DNA from: Hyphomicrobiales bacterium
GTDB lineage: Bacteria > Pseudomonadota > Alphaproteobacteria > Rhizobiales > Xanthobacteraceae
Direction of reading: 5' to 3'
DNA length: 15,717 nucleotides
Assembly (NCBI GenBank): GCA_016210825.1
Contig: JACQTM010000358.1
Span: forward strand, 1-15,717
A program made the position numbers and the translations under genes. Below the pieces are notes generated by a model. That model did no database searches, was not told the origin of the DNA, and worked only from the letters and a program-made list of their open reading frames with translations. Within the stretch, counting starts at the first letter, position 1. Every line of letters begins with the position of its first letter. Shown here in pieces: positions 7,541-15,160 of the stretch.

Positions 7541-9358
7541 ATGGCAAAAACAAACGGAAAAACGCCGCATCCGCGCGGAAAGACGCTACGTTCGCAGCTC
7601 TGGTTCGACAACCCGGAAAACCCGGGCATGACCGCGCTCTACCTCGAGCGCTATTTGAATTTCGGCCTGACCAGCCAGGAGCTGCGTTCGGGCAAACCGA
7701 TCATCGGCATTGCCCAGACCGGCTCCGACCTCTCACCGTGCAACCGCCATCACATCGAATTGGCGCATCGCGTGCGCGAGGGCATCCGCACGGCGGGCGG
7801 TATCGCCTTCGAATTTCCCTGCCATCCGATCCAAGAAACCGGCAAGCGACCCACCGCCGCGCTCGACCGTAACCTCGCCTATCTCAGCCTCGTCGAGGTG
7901 CTTTACGGCTATCCGCTCGATGGCGTCGTGCTGATGACCGGCTGCGACAAAACCACGCCCGCCTGCATCATGGCGGCGGCGACGGTGAACATTCCCGCGA
8001 TTGTCCTCTCCGGCGGGCCGATGCTCAATGGCTGGTGGAAAGGCGAGCGTTGCGGCTCCGGCATGGCGGTGTGGAAGGCGCGCGAGGAATTGGCCACGGG
8101 CCGCATCGACGACAAGGAATTTCTCGAAATCGCCGCCGCGAGCGCGCCTTCAGCGGGTCACTGCAACACCATGGGCACGGCGTCGACCATGAACGCACTC
8201 GCCGAGGCTTTGGGCATGAGCCTGCCCGGCTGCGCCGCGATCCCGGCGCCTTATCGCGAGCGCGGACAGATCGCCTACGAGACCGGCATGCGCGCTGTGC
8301 ACATGGTCCATGAAGATCTCAAGCCCTCGGACATCCTTACCCGCAAGGCGTTCGAGAATACCATCATCGCCTGCTCAGCGATTGGTGGCTCGACCAATGC
8401 GCCAATCCATATCAACGCCATCGCAAAGCATATTGGCGTCAAGCTCACCGTCGAGGACTGGGAGAAGGTGGGTTACAACATTCCGCTGCTCGTTAACATG
8501 CAGCCGGCGGGAAAATATCTCGGCGAAGAATATTTCCGTGCCGGCGGCCTGCCCGCAGTAATGAATGAATTGCTAAAGGCCGGTCGCATCCACCGCGACG
8601 CGCTCACGGTCAACGGCAAGACCATGGGTGCAAATGTCAGCGGTGCCAAGATCGCCGATCGCGACGTCATCTGGCCCTACCACAATCCAATCCGCAAGCA
8701 GGCCGGCTTCAAGGTGCTCTCGGGCAATCTGTTTGAGTCCGCAATCATGAAGACGAGCGTAATCTCCGAGGATTTCCGGAAGCGCTATCTGTCGAATCCG
8801 AAGGAGCCCAAAGCCTTCGAAGGCCGCGCTGTCGTATTCGAAGGACCGGAGGACTACCACCACCGTATCGACGATTCGTCGCTTAAGATCGACGCCAACA
8901 CCATGCTGTTCATCCGCGGCACCGGTGTGATCGGCTACCCCGGCGGAGCCGAGGTGGTGAACATGCAGCCGCCGGCGGCGTTGATCAAAAAAGGCATCAC
9001 GTCGCTGCCCTGTATCGGCGACGGCCGGCAATCAGGCACGTCCGGCTCGCCATCGATCCTTAATGCGTCACCGGAAGCGGCGGTTGGCGGTGGGCTTGCA
9101 CTGCTTAAAACCGGCGACCGTGTGCGAATCGATCTCAACAAAGGTAGAGCCGATATTCTCATATCCAAGGATGAACTGGCGAAACGTCGCGCGGCCCTGC
9201 AGAAACGCGGCGGGTATAAATATCCGGCAAGCCAGACGCCATGGCAGGAAATCCAGCGTTCAATGGTCGAGCAATTGGCTGATGGAATGGTGCTTAAGCC
9301 AGCGATCAAGTTCCAGCGCGTGGCGCAGAGATCCGGCGTGCCGCGCGATAATCACTAG
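7541..9358 (+). CDS. Sugar-acid dehydratase, IlvD/Edd family (D-xylonate/L-arabinonate dehydratase-like)
   Basis: The 605-residue enzyme should remove water from an aldonic acid to give a 2-keto-3-deoxy acid, using a [2Fe-2S] cluster and Mg2+. Three cysteines fit the cluster ligands of pentonate dehydratases: C67 (SDLSPCN), C135 (TGCDKTTP) and C208 (GHCNTMG). S498 in GDGRQSGTSGSPS matches the proposed catalytic serine. From memory it closely resembles Caulobacter D-xylonate dehydratase, including WFDNP near the N-terminus and a terminal NH; it is the longer sugar-acid type, not the branched-chain IlvD. The start at ATG 7541 is fixed by an excellent GGAGGAG (7528-7534, 6-nt spacing); the frame is open to 7460 without support. 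It heads a plus-strand run with a TRAP transporter 177 bp downstream. The exact sugar acid is unknown. Confidence 0.92.
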   Translation: MAKTNGKTPHPRGKTLRSQLWFDNPENPGMTALYLERYLNFGLTSQELRSGKPIIGIAQTGSDLSPCNRHHIELAHRVREGIRTAGGIAFEFPCHPIQETGKRPTAALDRNLAYLSLVEVLYGYPLDGVVLMTGCDKTTPACIMAAATVNIPAIVLSGGPMLNGWWKGERCGSGMAVWKAREELATGRIDDKEFLEIAAASAPSAGHCNTMGTASTMNALAEALGMSLPGCAAIPAPYRERGQIAYETGMRAVHMVHEDLKPSDILTRKAFENTIIACSAIGGSTNAPIHINAIAKHIGVKLTVEDWEKVGYNIPLLVNMQPAGKYLGEEYFRAGGLPAVMNELLKAGRIHRDALTVNGKTMGANVSGAKIADRDVIWPYHNPIRKQAGFKVLSGNLFESAIMKTSVISEDFRKRYLSNPKEPKAFEGRAVVFEGPEDYHHRIDDSSLKIDANTMLFIRGTGVIGYPGGAEVVNMQPPAALIKKGITSLPCIGDGRQSGTSGSPSILNASPEAAVGGGLALLKTGDRVRIDLNKGRADILISKDELAKRRAALQKRGGYKYPASQTPWQEIQRSMVEQLADGMVLKPAIKFQRVAQRSGVPRDNH

Positions 9359-9535
9359 TCGAAACAATCGCTAGTAATGCGTCATCAGGCGGACGAATTT
9401 TTCACCAGGCGAAAGCCTATCATCGCAGCGGTGCCGACTCCGGTATGTTGACTTTCCAGGCGTCGCCAGCCGATGCTTTGCGGCCGCAAAAGCAGAATTA
9501 ACAATATTTGCCATCGCGCGGCCGGGAGGAAAATC
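9359..9535 (+). promoter_or_regulatory. Intergenic region before dctP with possible promoter
   Basis: This is the longest gene-free stretch in the window (177 bp). TTGACT (9448-9453) could be a -35 box; at 17-18 nt spacing only a poor -10 (around GATGCT, 9472-9477) follows, and it runs into the palindrome at 9477-9490. GGGAGGA (9524-9530) is the dctP ribosome-binding site. I see no small gene and no clear terminator after the dehydratase. Confidence 0.35.
9477..9490. promoter_or_regulatory. Perfect 14-bp palindrome, operator candidate for the TRAP operon
   Basis: TTTGCGGCCGCAAA is a perfect palindrome; one further GC/GC pair on each side matches if a single A is bulged (9475-9493). Its centre is about 52 bp before the dctP start and just downstream of a possible -35 box at 9448-9453, where a bound repressor would block transcription. 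It does not share sequence with the dyad at 7494-7521, so the two may answer to different regulators, or one may be chance. Confidence 0.5.
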
Positions 9536-10606
9536 ATGAACATCCGCACCATCGTGCAATTGTTGGCGGCTGCCGCGTTGCTTTCTACCGCAGGCTCGGC
9601 ATCCGCACAGGAGACGATCCGCTTGCGCATTGCGTCGGGCCATCCGCCAGCGAATACCTACGTCAACCTGATGCAGAATTTCTTCGTACCCGAAGTCACC
9701 AAGCGCGTCGCCGCGAAGACGAAATACAAGGTGGAATTCGTCGAGGGTTATGGCGGTGCGATGGTCAAGGTCGCTGACACGCTCGAAGGTGTGCAATCGG
9801 GCATCATTGACGTTGGCGGCTATTGCTTCTGTTTTGAACCGTCGAACCTGCCTTTGCATGCTTTCCAGGTGATGCTGCCGTTCGGCACCATGGACCCAGT
9901 TATGAGCCTAAAGGTCGCGCGCGCCGTGTACGACAAGGTACCGTACATGTCGAAAGTCTTCGAGGACAAGTTTAAGCAGAAGCTGATCGCGCTGATCGCC
10001 GACAACGGCTACAACCTCGGCACCAATTTCGAGTGGAATAGCGTCGCCGAGCTCAAGGGCCAGAAACTCGCGGGCGCCGGGCTCAATTTAAAGTGGCTAG
10101 AGTTTGCTGGCGCTGTGCCGGTACAAGGTTCGCTTGTCGAGGCTTATACCGGCATGCAGACCGGCGTTTACAACGGCTGGATCATGTTCCCGTCGGGCTG
10201 GATCAACTTCAAGCTCTACGAGCAGGGCAAGTACTACACCGAGATCGGCTTCGGCGCGATTACTTGGCACGGCTTAACCGTTAACTCCGCGCGATGGGCC
10301 AAACTTCCGAAGGAAGTGCAGGACGTCATCCTTGAAGTCGCGAAGGAATACGAGGCCAAGACCGGTACCGTGAACAAGGAGAACTACCCCAAACAGATCG
10401 CTGATCTGAAAGCAAAAGGCGGCATCGTTCGCCAGCTGCCTGACAAAGTACGGCAGGACTGGGCAAACTCGCTGGCCGCTTGGCCAGCGCAGAAGGCCAA
10501 GGAGCTCGACGGTCAGGGCTTGCCCGGAACGCAGGTACTAGAGATCGCGCTGAAGGCGGCCGAGGACAATGGGCACAAATGGCCGGTCCGCTACACGACC
10601 AAGTAG
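9536..10606 (+). CDS. dctP: TRAP transporter periplasmic solute-binding protein (DctP family)
   Basis: The 356-residue protein starts with a Sec signal peptide (MNIRT, hydrophobic core to about residue 18, predicted cleavage ASA|QE at 24/25). The mature part has the DctP/DUF SBP fold, with conserved segments LVEAYTGMQTGVYNGWI (200-216) and WAKLPKEVQDVI (254-265). It binds the substrate in the periplasm and delivers it to the DctQM membrane complex encoded next. The usual arginine that pairs with the ligand carboxylate (in a KxRVP-type motif after LKG) is not visible: residues 173-182 read LKGQKLAGAG. That places it in a divergent DctP subgroup whose ligand may be held differently. The start at ATG 9536 follows GGGAGGA at 9524-9530. 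Its linkage to a sugar-acid dehydratase suggests a polyhydroxy-acid ligand. Confidence 0.92.
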   Translation: MNIRTIVQLLAAAALLSTAGSASAQETIRLRIASGHPPANTYVNLMQNFFVPEVTKRVAAKTKYKVEFVEGYGGAMVKVADTLEGVQSGIIDVGGYCFCFEPSNLPLHAFQVMLPFGTMDPVMSLKVARAVYDKVPYMSKVFEDKFKQKLIALIADNGYNLGTNFEWNSVAELKGQKLAGAGLNLKWLEFAGAVPVQGSLVEAYTGMQTGVYNGWIMFPSGWINFKLYEQGKYYTEIGFGAITWHGLTVNSARWAKLPKEVQDVILEVAKEYEAKTGTVNKENYPKQIADLKAKGGIVRQLPDKVRQDWANSLAAWPAQKAKELDGQGLPGTQVLEIALKAAEDNGHKWPVRYTTK

Positions 10607-10622
10607 TCATATGCAATCAATG

Positions 10623-10647
10623 AAGCGGGCGCTCATCGCGCCCGCTT
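10623..10647 (+). terminator. Strong stem-loop between dctP and dctQ
   Basis: A perfect 10-bp stem, AAGCGGGCGC (10623-10632) with GCGCCCGCTT (10638-10647) and loop TCATC, lies 17 bp after the dctP stop. The following sequence, ACAATTTTC, is only a weak T tract, so partial termination or 3'-end protection of the dctP message is likelier than full termination. Such hairpins often let the binding protein be made in excess over its membrane partners. Confidence 0.65.
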
Positions 10648-10704
10648 ACAATTTTCACGATCAAGGAAACGAGCTGAGCCGATGACCCGTGACAGAGGTT
10701 GCGC

Positions 10705-11235
10705 GTGATTAATCAATTGAACGAAAGGATCGTTCGAGTCCTGCTTGCGGCAGCTGCGTTACTCGTATTCTCGCTGAGCTTCCTGGTCGTTGCCGATGTC
10801 ATCGGAAGGGTGGTCTTTAGCAGCCCGGTTAAGGGCACACCTGAAATCGTCTCCATGTCGATTGTCATCATCTGCTTCCTGCTTGCGGGCTACGCGGTGC
10901 AGAGCGGCGGCATGCTATATGCCGACATCTTCGTCGGTCTGATCGGAAAGCGCGGTCCTCTCATTTCGTCATTGCTCTCGGGCCTTTTGGGTGCGGCATT
11001 CTTCGCGTTGATCGTATGGGGAAGTTTTGAGCCGGCATTGCACGCATGGACGAGTGGTGAATTCGAGGGCGAGGGAGCTTTACGCATACCGGTGTGGCCG
11101 GCGCGTTTCGTCGTGATGTTTGGGGCGTTCCTTGTCGTGATTATCTATCTCAACCAGGCATTGGCATCGGCGTTGGCGCTCATCCGCGGCGCGCCGCCGG
11201 CTGTGCAGCAGAATCAATCGACGCACGGGCTTTAG
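10705..11235 (+). CDS. dctQ: TRAP transporter small membrane subunit (DctQ family)
   Basis: About 176 residues with four hydrophobic segments (near 10-35, 50-70, 85-110 and 130-150) match DctQ, the small integral membrane partner of DctM. The loop before the second segment has the typical GTPEIVS pattern. I place the start at GTG 10705 because AGAGG (10694-10698) sits 6 nt upstream; TTG at 10699 is in frame but touches that site. The reading frame ends 11 bp before dctM. An eight-codon frame (ATG 10682 to TGA 10708) overlaps the chosen start and could couple translation. It belongs to one operon with dctP and dctM, with a hairpin in between. Confidence 0.88.
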   Translation: MINQLNERIVRVLLAAAALLVFSLSFLVVADVIGRVVFSSPVKGTPEIVSMSIVIICFLLAGYAVQSGGMLYADIFVGLIGKRGPLISSLLSGLLGAAFFALIVWGSFEPALHAWTSGEFEGEGALRIPVWPARFVVMFGAFLVVIIYLNQALASALALIRGAPPAVQQNQSTHGL

Positions 11236-11246
11236 AGACGAACACG

Positions 11247-12608
11247 ATGCAAAGCATCGATATGATTGTGATCGTGGTCGTCGTATTGGCGCTGGTGTTC
11301 GCCGGCGTTCACATCGCGGTGGCGCTCGGCATCACGGCCGTGCTCGGCATCTATCTGATGCTTGGCGATATCGAGATCGTTCGGACCTTTGTCGCTAACA
11401 CAGCCTATGAGGCCCTGCGCGACTACGTCTTTGCCGTCATCCCTTTGTTCATGCTGATGGGCGATTTCCTGGCGAAATGCGGCGCGGCCCGCGACCTTTA
11501 TGCACTCGGCCACCGCTTGAGCCGCTGGCTCCCGGGACAGCTCGCGGTCGCCACAATCCTCAGCAATGCCCTGTTCGCATTCGTGACTGGCGTTAGCATC
11601 GCGGCCGCCGCCGCATTCTCGCGCATCGCCTATCCCGAGATGATACGGCATGGATACCGGCGCGACTTTGCGCTCGGCTGCATCGCCGGCAGCGCCTGCC
11701 TTGGCATGCTGATCCCACCTTCGGTGTTGATGATCGTCTGGGCAGTGCTGACCGAATTGTCGATCGGCAAACTATTTCTGGCTGGGGTCATCCCCGGTCT
11801 CATCACGGCCGGGATTATGATCCTCTATGTGGTTGGTGCCGCCATCCTTAAGCCTGATCTGATCGGCGGCCGTCACGACAAGCGGATCGCCACGGCCCCA
11901 CTTGGGGCCGCTGTGTCGCCGCCAGTTCAATCCTCGCACCTGCATGACGAAGAGTCTTTGGGACGGCTTCTCTACAGCACCGGACTTGTGGTGCTTTTGG
12001 TCGCGGGCGTGCTCGGCGCGATCTGGCTCGGCGTCTGCACGCCAACCGAGGGTGCTGGTGTGGGAGCAGTCGGTGCGTTGGTGCTGGCGATGATTAAGGG
12101 CATCAACCCACGCGAAGTCTGGCAGGTCATTCTTGAAGTTGGCCGCACCTCAGGGCCGTTGCTGTTGCTTCTGTTTTGCGCCCAACTTTATTCGCGTGTG
12201 TTGTCGATGACCGGCTTCACTGAGGCGGCCAAAGTGTTCCTGCTCAGCACCGGCGCCGGGCCCTGGGGCATCCTGCTGGTGATGGTGGCGATCTGGTTTG
12301 TACTCGGCTGCCTGATCGATTCGATCTCGATCATGCTGCTGACGGTGCCGATCTTTGCACCAATCGCGGCACAACTCGGCTTCGATCCTCTGGCCTTCGC
12401 CATCATCGGCATTCTCGCCATTGAGACCGGCCTGCTCACCCCGCCGTTCGGACTGCTCGCGTTCACCGTTAAGGCGGCGGTGCCCGATCGCAATATTCCG
12501 CTCGCCGAAATTTTTTGGGGGGCATTTCCGTATTGGATCGTCCTGATGCTTGTCGTCGTGACCATCGCGGTTATGCCGCAGATCGCGACTTTTCTGCCGA
12601 ATCTGTGA
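11247..12608 (+). CDS. dctM: TRAP transporter large permease subunit (DctM family)
   Basis: The 453-residue product has about a dozen hydrophobic segments and family hallmarks: IPLFMLMGDFLAKCGAA near residue 67, GCIAGSACLGMLIPPSV near 145, TEGAGVGAVGA near 270 and IETGLLTPPFG near 391. It forms the Na+-driven translocation channel with DctQ in the inner membrane. A hydrophilic loop of about 40 residues (near 200-240) separates the two halves, as usual. The start is ATG 11247, 11 bp after the dctQ stop, with only a weak ribosome-binding site (AGAGACGAAC), consistent with translational coupling. The frame is open further upstream inside dctQ, but those codons are a shadow of dctQ. Confidence 0.93.
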   Translation: MQSIDMIVIVVVVLALVFAGVHIAVALGITAVLGIYLMLGDIEIVRTFVANTAYEALRDYVFAVIPLFMLMGDFLAKCGAARDLYALGHRLSRWLPGQLAVATILSNALFAFVTGVSIAAAAAFSRIAYPEMIRHGYRRDFALGCIAGSACLGMLIPPSVLMIVWAVLTELSIGKLFLAGVIPGLITAGIMILYVVGAAILKPDLIGGRHDKRIATAPLGAAVSPPVQSSHLHDEESLGRLLYSTGLVVLLVAGVLGAIWLGVCTPTEGAGVGAVGALVLAMIKGINPREVWQVILEVGRTSGPLLLLLFCAQLYSRVLSMTGFTEAAKVFLLSTGAGPWGILLVMVAIWFVLGCLIDSISIMLLTVPIFAPIAAQLGFDPLAFAIIGILAIETGLLTPPFGLLAFTVKAAVPDRNIPLAEIFWGAFPYWIVLMLVVVTIAVMPQIATFLPNL

Positions 12609-12744
12609 GGCTTTGCGCGAGTCATTGATGGACAAGGCACGCGCGGTTCACTGGCATTGATCCAATTCATCACTGAATCGCACTATTGCAATGAAGCCCC
12701 CCGTGGCAAGCTCTCGCGGTTCGCAACCCTAATTGAATTTTGCC
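12609..12744. other. Intergenic gap between dctM and the PEP-mutase-fold gene
   Basis: These 136 bp hold no gene I can support. An 8-bp palindrome, ATTGCAAT (12685-12692), is the only symmetry noticed and may be chance. No terminator hairpin with a T tract follows dctM, so read-through into the next gene is plausible, though an extra promoter cannot be excluded. Confidence 0.4.
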
Positions 12745-13596
12745 ATGTCAGGATCTCCCTCCGTTACCGACAAGCGCCGCGTTTTCCGCAAGCTGCACGA
12801 GACCGGATGCTTCGTCATCCCGAACCCCTGGAACGTCGGCACGGCGCGTTATCTGCAACATCTTGGCTTCAAGGCGCTGGCGACGACAAGCGCAGGTTTC
12901 GCTTTTTCGCAAGGCCGGCCCGACAGCGCGGTGCCGCGTGACACGATGCTCGCCCATATCAGCGAGATCGTGCGTGCTACGGACGTGCCCGTAAATGCCG
13001 ATTTTGAGGGCGGCTATGCCCATGAGCCCGCAGGCGTCGCCGAGAGCGTGCGGCTCTGCGTTGAGACTGGCGTCGCCGGCCTGTCGATCGAGGATTCGAC
13101 CGGCGATACAGACAAGCCGCTCTACGATCTCGATCATGCGGTTGCGCGCGTGCGCGCCGCGCGTGCGGCCATCGACATGACCGGCGGCGAGGTCACATTC
13201 ACGGCGCGGGCGGAATGCTTCCTCGTCGGCCGCACCGATCTCAACGAGGTCATTGCGCGGCTGCGCGCTTACGCGCAAGCCGGCGCCGATTGCCTCTATG
13301 CGCCCGGTATCCGCACGCGCGAGCAAATCGCGGCGGTGATCGAGGCCGTGGCGCCGACATCGGTCAACGTACTGGTGGGTTGGCCGAGCGAGCTAACGGT
13401 TGAGGACATTGCGAAACTCGGCGCACGGCGCATCAGCGTCGGCGGCGCGCTGGCGCGGGTAGCCTGGGGCGGTTTCATGGCTGCGGCGAAACAGATCGCG
13501 GAGGCAGGCAGCTTTGCCGGACTTGTCAAAACGCCGTCGAATACCGAACTCAACGCGTTCTTTCGCGACGATAACAAGCGGCGCTTGCCGCAATGA
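12745..13596 (+). CDS. Isocitrate lyase/PEP mutase superfamily enzyme
   Basis: This 283-residue protein has the PEP mutase/isocitrate lyase barrel signature: IPNPWNVGTAR (25-35), the metal-site region VNADFEGGY (83-91, D86 and E88), SIEDS (114-118, E116) and ARAECFL (154-160). The family makes or breaks C-C or C-P bonds, or decarboxylates, 2-oxo acids through an enolate held by Mg2+. The lyase motif KKCGH with its catalytic cysteine, expected soon after E116, is absent (the loop reads DSTGDTDKPLYD), so it is unlikely to be isocitrate or methylisocitrate lyase; an oxo-acid decarboxylase, hydrolase or other lyase is more likely. The start is ATG 12745; the in-frame TTG at 12733 is less likely. 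Its stop overlaps the next gene by ATGA, so the two are coupled. Its place after a TRAP transporter suggests it acts late in the same pathway. Confidence 0.87.
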   Translation: MSGSPSVTDKRRVFRKLHETGCFVIPNPWNVGTARYLQHLGFKALATTSAGFAFSQGRPDSAVPRDTMLAHISEIVRATDVPVNADFEGGYAHEPAGVAESVRLCVETGVAGLSIEDSTGDTDKPLYDLDHAVARVRAARAAIDMTGGEVTFTARAECFLVGRTDLNEVIARLRAYAQAGADCLYAPGIRTREQIAAVIEAVAPTSVNVLVGWPSELTVEDIAKLGARRISVGGALARVAWGGFMAAAKQIAEAGSFAGLVKTPSNTELNAFFRDDNKRRLPQ

Positions 13597-14312
13597 TGCC
13601 CCCCGAGGCCTATGCTGCAACCGGTCAGCCCATCGGTCCCTTAGTTACGGACCCGAGCCAGGCCCCACGGCCAGGCCCGATCGCGCTGCAGGGCCGTTAT
13701 GGACGCGTCGAACGATTGGATACCAAGCGTCACGGCCGCGAACTGTGGGACGCCGTCAAGGGCCAAGACCACCTCTGGACCTATATGTCGGCTTATGGAC
13801 CTTTTGCCAACGAAGCGGAATTTGCCGATTGGCTCGCGAGCCGTGTTTCGCTTGACGATCCTTATTACTACACGATCGCCGAACCATCGGGCCGCGCCGT
13901 CGGCGTTTTCACGCTCATGGAGATTAAACCGGCACATCGCTCGATTGAGGTCGGACATATTGTTTACTCCCCGGCCCTCCAGCGCACACCGCTCGGAACC
14001 GAGGTGCAATTTCTTCTTGCGTGCTATGTCTTCGAGACGCTGCGCTACCGCCGTTATGAATGGAAATGCAATTCACTAAACGAACCTTCGCGGCGCGCGG
14101 CATTGCGCTATGGTTTTACGTTCGAGGGTATCCTGCGTCAGCACATGATTGCCAAGAATCGCAATCGCGACACCGCCTATTATTCAATGCTCGACAGCGA
14201 GTGGCCCGCGCGCAAGGCCGCATTCGAGCGCTGGCTTGCGCCCGAGAATTTCGACAGCGATGGGCGGCAACGATCGCGCCTGAACACGACATCACAGACA
14301 AGCAAGGATTAA
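13593..14312 (+). CDS. GNAT-family N-acetyltransferase (RimJ/RimL-like)
   Basis: The 239-residue protein has the GNAT core of the RimJ/RimL subgroup: LDTKRHGRELWDA near 42-54, VGHIVYSPALQRTPLGTE (120-137, covering the acetyl-CoA pyrophosphate loop) and WKCNSLNEPSRRAALRYGF (157-175). It should transfer an acetyl group from acetyl-CoA to an amino group of a small molecule or protein; the acceptor is unknown. The first ATG (13593) overlaps the preceding stop as ATGA, and a second ATG follows at once at 13596. The last 20 residues are polar and probably disordered. Its place inside a sugar-acid catabolic run is unexplained; an amino-sugar acid or an amine intermediate is one possibility, and that is only a guess. 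Confidence 0.88.
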   Translation: MMPPEAYAATGQPIGPLVTDPSQAPRPGPIALQGRYGRVERLDTKRHGRELWDAVKGQDHLWTYMSAYGPFANEAEFADWLASRVSLDDPYYYTIAEPSGRAVGVFTLMEIKPAHRSIEVGHIVYSPALQRTPLGTEVQFLLACYVFETLRYRRYEWKCNSLNEPSRRAALRYGFTFEGILRQHMIAKNRNRDTAYYSMLDSEWPARKAAFERWLAPENFDSDGRQRSRLNTTSQTSKD

Positions 14313-14348
14313 ACTGATCAGGTAACGGCTGCGCTGGGAGGACAACAA

Positions 14349-15107
14349 ATGGCTGGGCGATTAAAGGGCAAGGTGGCGCTGGTCACCGCCGCGGGCCAGG
14401 GTATCGGGCGTGCGATAGCCGAAACTTTTTCCGCTGAGGGCGCCAAGGTGATCGCCACCGACCTCGATGACGGCAAGCTCAAGGGCATTAAGGCGGTCGG
14501 GCGCCTCAGTCTTGACGTGCGCTCCAATCCCGCCGTGCAACAACTTGCCAAAGACGTGAAGAGGAAATTCGGCGCGCTCGACGTTCTGGCCAACGTCGCG
14601 GGTTACGTTCATCATGGCACCGTTCTCGAATGTACGGAAAAGGATTGGGACTTTTCCTTCGATCTCAACGTCAAGTCGATGCATCGCATGATCGCGGCGT
14701 TCCTTCCTGATATGCTGAAGAAAGGCAAAGGCTCGATCGTCAACATGTCGTCGGCGGCTTCGTCGATCCGCGGCGTTCCTAACCGATACGTCTACGGGAC
14801 CACCAAAGCGGCGGTGATCGGTCTGACCAAGGCGGTGGCGGCGGATTTCATTAAGACCGGTGTGCGTTGCAATGCCATCTGTCCAGGCACTATCGAATCG
14901 CCATCGTTTCGGGACCGGGTGAAGGCGCACGCCAAGCGAAGCGGAAAATCACTGAAAGCGGCCGAACAGGATTTTATCGATCGACAGCCTATGGGCCGGC
15001 TCGGCACCGCCCAGGAAGTAGCCTTGCTCGCCGCTTATCTCGCTTCGGACGAATCGAAGTTCATCAGCGGCCATACCCATTTGATCGACGGAGGATGGGC
15101 CCTTTGA
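14349..15107 (+). CDS. SDR-family dehydrogenase, 2-keto-3-deoxy-L-fuconate dehydrogenase/BDH2-like
   Basis: This 252-residue classical SDR has the cofactor motif TAAGQGIG (13-20), D38 favouring NAD+ over NADP+, NVAG (82-85), S135 in NMSS, and the catalytic pair Y149 and K153 in YGTTK. Segments such as GYVHHGTVLEC and TTKAAVIGLTKAVAADFI closely follow, from memory, human BDH2/DHRS6 and bacterial 2-keto-3-deoxy-L-fuconate or -rhamnonate dehydrogenases. Next to a sugar-acid dehydratase, oxidation of a hydroxyl on the 2-keto-3-deoxy acid is the best guess. GGGAGGA (14336-14342) sits 6 nt before ATG 14349. It is 36 bp from the acetyltransferase gene and likely in the same operon. A hydroxybutyrate or hydroxyproline-type substrate is the main alternative. 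Confidence 0.9.
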   Translation: MAGRLKGKVALVTAAGQGIGRAIAETFSAEGAKVIATDLDDGKLKGIKAVGRLSLDVRSNPAVQQLAKDVKRKFGALDVLANVAGYVHHGTVLECTEKDWDFSFDLNVKSMHRMIAAFLPDMLKKGKGSIVNMSSAASSIRGVPNRYVYGTTKAAVIGLTKAVAADFIKTGVRCNAICPGTIESPSFRDRVKAHAKRSGKSLKAAEQDFIDRQPMGRLGTAQEVALLAAYLASDESKFISGHTHLIDGGWAL

Positions 15108-15160
15108 CGGAGCGGTTACAACAAAATTTTTACTGCATCCGGAAAGCGAGGAATGATGCC

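Noticed and set aside
7541..9358. Branched-chain dihydroxy-acid dehydratase (IlvD of valine/isoleucine synthesis)
   Set aside because: Length, the DLSPCN, TGCDKTTP and GHCNTMG motifs and the C-terminus fit the sugar-acid dehydratase branch, and the neighbours are catabolic.
10623..10647. Full intrinsic terminator ending the operon after dctP
   Set aside because: The T tract is weak and dctQ and dctM follow at once in the same direction, so complete termination is unlikely.
12685..12692. Palindrome ATTGCAAT as an operator
   Set aside because: Eight bases with no flanking symmetry is easily chance; not counted as a site.
12748..13326. A 192-codon minus-strand frame
   Set aside because: It is antisense to the PEP-mutase-fold gene, whose motifs are clear; no independent support.
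14867..15160. Long upstream extension of the small secreted protein
   Set aside because: The extension overlaps the SDR gene out of frame; the start at 15161 has a good ribosome-binding site and a signal peptide.
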